From SIG565 sp045646145 (GTDB taxonomy: Bacteria > Bacillota > Clostridia > Oscillospirales > Acutalibacteraceae): a DNA stretch of 19,377 bases. Positions 14,668-19,377 of the stretch are shown here, piece by piece. A program made the position numbers and the translations under genes. The notes under the pieces are model-generated. The model was not told the DNA's origin and did no database searches. It saw only the letters and a program-made list of their open reading frames with translations. The stretch is from the NCBI GenBank assembly GCA_045646145.1, contig JAZRKE010000007.1:1-19377 (forward strand), written 5' to 3'. The number at the start of each line of letters is the position of its first letter. The stretch's first letter is position 1.

Positions 14668-15009
14668 ATGGCAGACTGTTTATTTTGTAAAATAGCGGCA
14701 GGGGAAATACCCAGCACCAAGGTTTATGAAGACGAGTTCGTTTACGCCTTCCTCGATATTGAACCTCAGGCACCTTTTCACGCAATTATAATACCGAAAG
14801 AGCATATTGCCTCTGCTGCGGAAATAAATGAAGAAAACAGCGTTTTAATTGCCAAGGTTTTTGAGGCGGCTGCAAAAATAGCTAAAGACGAAAAACTGGA
14901 AAAGGGCTTTCGCATAGTTAATAATTGCGGTGAAGAGGGCGGTCAGACAGTAGGGCATATCCATTTCCATCTGCTCGCCCGCCGAAATCTCGCCTGGCCT
15001 CCAGGTTAA
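14668..15009 (+). CDS. HIT-family nucleotide hydrolase (HINT/PKCI-like)
   Basis: 113 residues with TAGGAGG just before ATG 14668, the site overlapping the end of alaS. The histidine triad is H97-I-H99-F-H101 followed by LLA; H99 is the expected nucleophile. The N-terminal 'DCLFCKIAAGEIPS' and C-terminal 'ARRNLAWPPG' are typical of bacterial HINT proteins. These hydrolyse AMP-lysine and other purine phosphoramidates, and can remove aminoacyl-adenylates released by tRNA ligases. Its place immediately after alaS fits that role, though this is inference. Length and motifs are normal. Confidence 0.94.
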   Translation: MADCLFCKIAAGEIPSTKVYEDEFVYAFLDIEPQAPFHAIIIPKEHIASAAEINEENSVLIAKVFEAAAKIAKDEKLEKGFRIVNNCGEEGGQTVGHIHFHLLARRNLAWPPG

Positions 15010-15026
15010 AGAAAAGGGGCAACATT

Positions 15027-15566
15027 ATGTCTGAATTTTACACAATGAAAATTGCGGGGCTTGAACGTAATTTAAAGCGTTTCCCTGTAAATGAAAACTT
15101 AGATATTGCGGCATTTATTCTCTTCGGCGATACTGAAATTACGGTTGCCGCATCAAGTGAGCTGCTTAAAAAGGTGCCTGAATTTGATATAATTCTCACC
15201 CCAGAGGCTAAGAGCATACCTTTGGCTTATGAAATGTCAAGGCAGTCGGGTAAACCATATGTGGTAGCGCGAAAGGGTATGAAGGTGTATTTGGGTGAGC
15301 CTGTAACAGTCCAAGTGCGCTCTATTACCACCAACCGTGTTCAGACCCTTTACTTAGGCAGAGATGAAGCTGAGAGAATAAAGGGTAAGCGTGTGCTTAT
15401 TGTAGATGATGTTATAAGTACGGGTGAATCTCTTATAGCTGTAAGGCAGTTAGTGGAAAAAGCAGGCGGAATAGAGGCAGGAGCCGCTGCAGTTTTAGCC
15501 GAGGGTGATGCAGCCGAGCGTACCGATATAATCTTTTTAGAGCCTCTTCCATTGTTTTTTAAATAA
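15027..15566 (+). CDS. Type I phosphoribosyltransferase, adenine phosphoribosyltransferase-like
   Basis: 179 residues, ATG 15027 with AAAGGGGC upstream. The PRPP-binding motif is 'VLIVDDVISTGES' (123-135), with D127 and D128 contacting ribose hydroxyls. The N-terminal half has 'PEFDIILTPEAKSIPLAYEMS' split around residue 57 and 'GKPYVVARKGMKVYLGEP', the flexible-loop arrangement of Apt and xanthine phosphoribosyltransferases. The likely reaction is adenine plus PRPP to AMP in purine salvage. However, the sequence lacks the usual N-terminal Apt pattern (for example 'PDFPKPGI'), so another purine base or a regulatory PurR-like role cannot be excluded. It is the last gene of the alaS unit, with a terminator beginning 5 bases after the stop. 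Confidence 0.8.
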   Translation: MSEFYTMKIAGLERNLKRFPVNENLDIAAFILFGDTEITVAASSELLKKVPEFDIILTPEAKSIPLAYEMSRQSGKPYVVARKGMKVYLGEPVTVQVRSITTNRVQTLYLGRDEAERIKGKRVLIVDDVISTGESLIAVRQLVEKAGGIEAGAAAVLAEGDAAERTDIIFLEPLPLFFK

Positions 15567-15571
15567 TTTTT

Positions 15572-15600
15572 AAATGCCGAGCTGAAAAACTCGGCATTTT
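15572..15600 (+). terminator. Intrinsic terminator closing the alaS operon
   Basis: AAATGCCGAG (15572-15581) pairs with CTCGGCATTT (15590-15599) around an 8-nt loop and ends in TTTT. It separates the phosphoribosyltransferase from the dehydrogenase. Confidence 0.85.
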
Positions 15601-15642
15601 CCGTATATACTAATAAAAATATTTGGCTTAGAGAGTGATACT

Positions 15643-16623
15643 ATGAAAATTGCGTTTTATGATGCTAAGAATTATGATATTCAGTGGTTCAGTAATGTAG
15701 GTAGCGATATTAAATTTAAATTCTTTGAAACCAAACTCAATATCGATACTGTAAAACTTGCCAGTGGGTTTGACGGTGTCTGCGTTTTTGTGAATGATAC
15801 CTTGAATGCCGAGGTTATCGAGGAACTTTGCAAACTTGATATAAAGGTGATAGCACTTCGCTGTGCAGGTTATAATAATATTGATTTTAAAGCCCTTGCG
15901 GGCAGAATACCGGTTGTTCACGTACCAGCATATTCACCTTATGCAGTAGCCGAACACGCTATGGCAATGCTGCTCACCTCAGTGCGACGTGTTCACAAGG
16001 CATATATCAGAACCAAGGATTTCAATTTCAGCCTTTCGGGACTCACAGGCTTCGATTTACACGGTAAAACGGTTGGTATTATCGGTACGGGTAAAATAGG
16101 TAGAGTTTTTATTGATATTTGTAAAGGCTTTGGAATGAAGGTTATAGCTTATGATAAATACCCGAACAGTGAAATTAATGTAGATTATGTAGAACTTGAA
16201 ACTATCTTTACACAGAGCGATATTATTTCTCTTCATTGTCCGTTAACACCTGAGACACACCATATAATCGACAAAAAATCAATTGAAAAAATGAAAAAAG
16301 GGGTGATGATAATCAACACCTCTCGCGGCGCACTTATAGATGCCGAAGCCCTGGTTGAAGGCATCAAGAGCCGAAAGGTAGGCGGCGCGTGTCTGGATGT
16401 GTACGAGGAGGAGTCCGATTTCTTCTTTGAGGATTTTTCGGGACATATAGTGGATGACGATACCCTGGCACGTCTTATCAGTATGCCTAATGTAATTGTA
16501 ACTTCCCATCAGGCTTTTTTAACGAATGAAGCGCTTGAAAATATTGCCGAAACCACGGTACAGAATATTACCGAAATTTTAAATGGGCAAAATTGTGAAA
16601 ATACTCTTAAAAATAATTGTTAA
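15643..16623 (+). CDS. D-2-hydroxyacid dehydrogenase, probably D-lactate dehydrogenase
   Basis: 326 residues, ATG 15643 after a weak GAGAGTGA site. It has the two-domain fold of the D-isomer-specific dehydrogenases. The NAD-binding Gly motif is 'GTGKIG' (148-153) and the catalytic trio is R228 in 'TSRGALID', E257 in 'DVYEEE' and H289 in 'TSHQAFLT'. The phrases 'LRCAGYNNID', 'VPAYSPYAVAEHA' and 'HQAFLTNEAL' are particularly typical of fermentative D-lactate dehydrogenase, which reduces pyruvate with NADH. An alternative 2-ketoacid substrate is possible. It lies between a terminator and a promoter, so it is probably transcribed alone. A TATACT at 15606-15611 could be its -10 but has no good -35. 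Confidence 0.9.
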   Translation: MKIAFYDAKNYDIQWFSNVGSDIKFKFFETKLNIDTVKLASGFDGVCVFVNDTLNAEVIEELCKLDIKVIALRCAGYNNIDFKALAGRIPVVHVPAYSPYAVAEHAMAMLLTSVRRVHKAYIRTKDFNFSLSGLTGFDLHGKTVGIIGTGKIGRVFIDICKGFGMKVIAYDKYPNSEINVDYVELETIFTQSDIISLHCPLTPETHHIIDKKSIEKMKKGVMIINTSRGALIDAEALVEGIKSRKVGGACLDVYEEESDFFFEDFSGHIVDDDTLARLISMPNVIVTSHQAFLTNEALENIAETTVQNITEILNGQNCENTLKNNC

Positions 16624-16639
16624 AACTTTATTAAATGTA

Positions 16640-16668
16640 TTGATTTTAGAGTGATTTTATGTTAAAAT
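16640..16668 (+). promoter_or_regulatory. Promoter of the beta-helix lipoprotein pair
   Basis: TTGATT (16640-16645), a 17-nt spacer and TAAAAT (16663-16668) precede AGGAGA (16685-16690) and the start at 16697. The two lipoprotein genes are 8 bases apart, so this promoter probably serves both. Confidence 0.65.
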
Positions 16669-16696
16669 GTACTCAAAATTAAAAAGGAGAAAAGTT

Positions 16697-18442
16697 ATGA
16701 AAAGGTTTATCAGTATTTTATTATGTTTTACGTTAATACTTACAATCTCGGCTTGCACCGGTTCCCGAATGTCGATAATTGAGGACGCTACCACCGAATA
16801 CGAATACCAACAGGAACAGAATCAGGTCGAAAATCAGGGAACAAACCAAAACCAAGGAACTAGCCAAAACCAAGGAACTAGCCAAAACCAAGGAACGGGC
16901 GGGAACCAAGGAACGGGCGGGAACCAAGGTTCCTCTTCAGGTTCAGGACAGCAAAATCAAACCGGCTCTAGCGGAGAAACAAGTAATAACCAGGGCACGA
17001 CACAGACACCTACCGTTCAGGCAACAGCCGATAATCCTACAGTTATGGGTACTTTTTATCGAAACGTAACCGGAGCAAAGATATCTTCCGATGACCCGAC
17101 TGTAAAAGAAATAGACACAAAAGCCGATGCAATGCTTAAAAAGATTGAGGATTTCCCCGATAATGTAAAGGTATCGGGTAAGACCTATTACATTTCGGAA
17201 ACCAGTGGAAAGGATTCCAATAACGGTTTATCTCCTAATACTCCTAAAAAAACATATAACGCTGTAAAAGACTCTTTAAAATCGGGAGACGCTGTACTTT
17301 TTAAGCGCGGAGATATTTTTAGAGGTCAATTAGTGCTTGTAACCGGTATTACATACGGAGCTTACGGGCAGGGTATTAAACCGCGCTTTTATGGTTCTGT
17401 TGATGGAAGAAAGGGTAACTGGATAGAGACGTCAACAAAAGGTGTTTACCGCTATAATACACCTGTTAAATATGCCAATATTATCTTCAATAATGGTGAA
17501 GCTATAGGCAGACCTGTACAGTCATTGGCAGATATTACCAAGAAAAAATATGGTGTGTATTATAACGGTTCCCATGTGACTCTATATTGTCCGGACGGTA
17601 ACCCTAAGGATATTTTCTACTCAATAGAAATTGTTGATGAATATTGTTTATTTGTCGGAAAAGGCGGTTTCCAAAATGTAAAACTGCAGAACCTTTGCTT
17701 GATGTATACAGGAGTTCATTGCTTAGGTGCTTTGGGTATTGTAGATGGCTTGGAGATAGAGGGTTGTGTGATGGGCTACTGCGGAGGTAGAGACCTTTAC
17801 AGAGGTACTGGTTATGTATCGCTCGGTAATGCCATAGAGTTCTGGAGTAAGGGTAAGAATATTAACATTCACGATAATTACATATTCCAGTCATATGATG
17901 CTGCTTTAACTCATCAAGGACCCAATGTTGTAAGTGCAACCAATAAGGGCACAAACTCAAATGATTTTACAAATATTCATTACGAAAATAACCTTTTAGA
18001 ATATAACACCTATGATATTGAGGCATTCTCTTGTGGAACCGTTGCGGAGGCACAAAAATCACCTAACGGAACCTTTACTTATAACGATGTATATGTAATA
18101 GGAAATATCTGCCGCCATACCGGTTGGGGTTGGGGAAGCCTTGACCGTCCTGATAAAAATGTTTATGCTCATTTTAAATATGATGCTCAAGGTGAAAACG
18201 ATATAAACGTTCATGTAAAGCCTCTTTATATAGAAAATAATATATTTGATCGCTCTAGAAATGGATGTCTTGGAATTAAAACACCTGAATGGAACAAAGC
18301 AAATATGATTTTGAAGAATAATCTATTCCTAGAAACAGATAGAGCAAATATTATTAAAGGCAAAACGCTTAAGGATGATTATATGAGTGAAATTAATAAA
18401 TATTTCACAGCCGCAGGTAATACTTTTAAGAGTGTTAAATAG
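16697..18442 (+). CDS. Surface lipoprotein with Gln/Asn-Gly repeat linker and predicted beta-helix
   Basis: 581 residues. ATG 16697 is chosen because AGGAGA is 6 bases upstream and the lipoprotein signal then starts correctly (MKRFISILL... with lipobox 'ISAC', C20). A low-complexity linker follows (about 30-105), containing QNQGTS-type repeats at about 49-78. A conserved block 'NPTVMGTFYRNVTGAKI' and a helical stretch lead to 'GKTYYISETSGKDSNNGLSP', the entry strand of right-handed parallel beta-helix proteins, with 'GDAVLFKRGDIFRGQL'. The remainder has Asn-rich turns ('NINIHDNYIFQSYDAALTHQG') expected of a pectate-lyase-like solenoid. Such folds often bind or cleave polysaccharide, but no catalytic set can be identified. 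It is paralogous to the next gene. Confidence 0.85.
   Translation: MKRFISILLCFTLILTISACTGSRMSIIEDATTEYEYQQEQNQVENQGTNQNQGTSQNQGTSQNQGTGGNQGTGGNQGSSSGSGQQNQTGSSGETSNNQGTTQTPTVQATADNPTVMGTFYRNVTGAKISSDDPTVKEIDTKADAMLKKIEDFPDNVKVSGKTYYISETSGKDSNNGLSPNTPKKTYNAVKDSLKSGDAVLFKRGDIFRGQLVLVTGITYGAYGQGIKPRFYGSVDGRKGNWIETSTKGVYRYNTPVKYANIIFNNGEAIGRPVQSLADITKKKYGVYYNGSHVTLYCPDGNPKDIFYSIEIVDEYCLFVGKGGFQNVKLQNLCLMYTGVHCLGALGIVDGLEIEGCVMGYCGGRDLYRGTGYVSLGNAIEFWSKGKNINIHDNYIFQSYDAALTHQGPNVVSATNKGTNSNDFTNIHYENNLLEYNTYDIEAFSCGTVAEAQKSPNGTFTYNDVYVIGNICRHTGWGWGSLDRPDKNVYAHFKYDAQGENDINVHVKPLYIENNIFDRSRNGCLGIKTPEWNKANMILKNNLFLETDRANIIKGKTLKDDYMSEINKYFTAAGNTFKSVK
16843..16932 (+). repeat. 18-bp minisatellite, five units, in the lipoprotein linker
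   Basis: Five consecutive 18-base units (16843-16860, 16861-16878, 16879-16896, 16897-16914, 16915-16932). Units 2 and 3 are identical (TAGCCAAAACCAAGGAAC); units 4 and 5 form a second variant starting GGGCGGGAACC. Each unit encodes six residues (for example QNQGTS, then GNQGTG). The unit length is a multiple of three, so copy-number change would lengthen or shorten the linker without breaking the frame. Confidence 0.9.
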
Positions 18443-18450
18443 GTGAACAA

Positions 18451-19377
18451 ATGAAGAAAATTATAAGTTTAATTTTAGTAGTGCTGATTTCTTTTAGTTT
18501 TGTAGCTTGCACAGGTGAAAAAAAGCCTCAAAACAATGCAACTTCAAATAACGAAACAGGATATGTTTATAAAGATACATTTTTAACCGATAATAATCCT
18601 GACAATCCAACAGTTATGGGGCTTTTCTACCGTAATGTTATAGGGGCCAAGATTCAGTCGGATGATCCTGCTATAGAAGAAATAGACACAAAAGCTGATG
18701 CAATGCTTAAAAAAATTGAGGAGTATCCCGATAATGTATCGGTTACCGGTAAGACATATTATCTATCCAACGAGGGTGATGATAAAGCTGATGGTTTGAC
18801 CCCAGAAACTGCAAAGAAAACATATGATGCCATTATCTTGGATTTGCAACCTGGTGATGCTGTACTTTTCCGCAGAGGAGATATTTTCCGTGGGCAGATA
18901 AAAATGAAAACAGGTGTTACATATGCCGCCTATGGAGAGGGAGTAAAACCGCGTATTTATGGATCTTATGATGGACTTGAAAAGGAATGGATACAAACCG
19001 AAGAGGAGGGTATATATGAATATACCGGAATTACAGGTGATTATTCAAATATAATCTTCAATAATGGTGAATTTATCGGTCGTCCTGTACAAAGCAGAGC
19101 AGATTTAAAAAAGAAAGCCCTTAATGTATTTTTAGGTAGTAGATTGACCATTTACAGCCCTAACGGAAATCCTGGTGCAATTTTCAATAACATAGAAATT
19201 GTCGACGGTTATTGCCTTATGAGAGGCAGCGGTGGCAAACTAGAGAACGTAAAATTACAAAACCTCTGCTTAATGTATACAGGAGTTCATTTTTTAGGTC
19301 AATTAGGTGCTGTTTACAATATGGAGGTTGAGGGTTGTATAATGGGCTACTGTGGCGGTAGGGATTTATATTCGGGT
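18451..19377 (+). CDS. Second beta-helix lipoprotein paralogue, 3' end beyond the window
   Basis: The frame from ATG 18451 (AGGTGA just upstream, 8 bases after the previous stop) stays open to the last base, giving 309 visible residues. The N-terminus is a lipoprotein signal with lipobox 'FVAC' and C20. The linker is only about 30 residues (NNATSNNETG...) and has no repeats. From there it follows the upstream protein closely: 'NPTVMGLFYRNVIGAKI', 'EIDTKADAMLKKIEEYPDNV', 'GKTYYLSNEGDD', 'GDAVLFRRGDIFRGQ', 'NLCLMYTGVHFLG' and 'GCIMGYCGGRDLY'. It should have the same predicted beta-helix fold and outer-surface location. Tandem arrangement and shared blocks indicate gene duplication. Function is unknown; a polysaccharide-related role is inferred from the fold only. 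Confidence 0.85.
   Translation, partial: MKKIISLILVVLISFSFVACTGEKKPQNNATSNNETGYVYKDTFLTDNNPDNPTVMGLFYRNVIGAKIQSDDPAIEEIDTKADAMLKKIEEYPDNVSVTGKTYYLSNEGDDKADGLTPETAKKTYDAIILDLQPGDAVLFRRGDIFRGQIKMKTGVTYAAYGEGVKPRIYGSYDGLEKEWIQTEEEGIYEYTGITGDYSNIIFNNGEFIGRPVQSRADLKKKALNVFLGSRLTIYSPNGNPGAIFNNIEIVDGYCLMRGSGGKLENVKLQNLCLMYTGVHFLGQLGAVYNMEVEGCIMGYCGGRDLYSG

Noticed and set aside
16843..16932. Short regularly spaced repeat resembling a CRISPR array
   Set aside because: The 18-base units are directly contiguous with no spacers, lie inside a coding frame and encode a simple hexapeptide repeat.
16733..17069. Open frames on the minus strand and in a second plus frame over the linker
   Set aside because: They arise from the low-complexity repeat, have no start signals, and the chosen frame continues into a full lipoprotein with a signal peptide.

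Overview
The window looks like a chromosomal segment of an A+T-rich Gram-positive bacterium of the class Clostridia, probably related to Ruminococcaceae/Oscillospirales. The reasons are the A/T-rich codon use, strong AGGAGG-type ribosome binding sites, sigma-A promoters with 17-nt spacers, lipoprotein signal peptides with no outer-membrane proteins, and the lon-ysxC gene order typical of Firmicutes. This placement is inferred by eye and was not tested by any search. Every intact gene reads on the + strand.

Layout. (1) 1-1649: the 3' part of a flavin-reductase-like gene, followed closely by a serine beta-lactamase-like hydrolase. (2) 1651-2530: a mobile-element graveyard. It holds the minus-strand 3' end of an IS30-family transposase, a chain of hairpins, an IS200-type element whose tnpA carries a nonsense codon, and an A/T-rich palindrome. 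(3) 2554-4972: an accessory patch. Two tandem paralogues of an unrecognised two-helix membrane protein lie here (the first frameshifted, both behind near-identical promoters), separated by a strong terminator and a palindrome-rich repeat. Two small multi-helix membrane proteins of unknown function follow. (4) 5096-11972: a probable five-gene operon, pncB (NAD salvage), a His-rich lipoprotein, an ABC exporter half-transporter, lon and ysxC, with a clear promoter at its start and a clear terminator at its end. (5) 11974-15600: a second operon with a perfect consensus promoter, containing alaS, a HIT-family protein and a phosphoribosyltransferase, then a terminator. (6) 15643-16623: a D-2-hydroxyacid (probably D-lactate) dehydrogenase. 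(7) 16640-19377: its own promoter and two tandem paralogous lipoproteins with a predicted right-handed beta-helix. The second runs off the end of the window.

How the parts relate. Regions 4 and 5 are ordinary housekeeping units: NAD salvage, proteolysis, ribosome assembly, alanine charging and nucleotide handling. The less ordinary material is the degraded IS cluster with its RBS-masking hairpin, the tandem membrane-protein paralogues, and the duplicated surface beta-helix lipoproteins with an 18-bp minisatellite linker in one copy. I did not find convincing evidence of a complete new defence, toxin or biosynthetic system. The two tandem families are the best leads.
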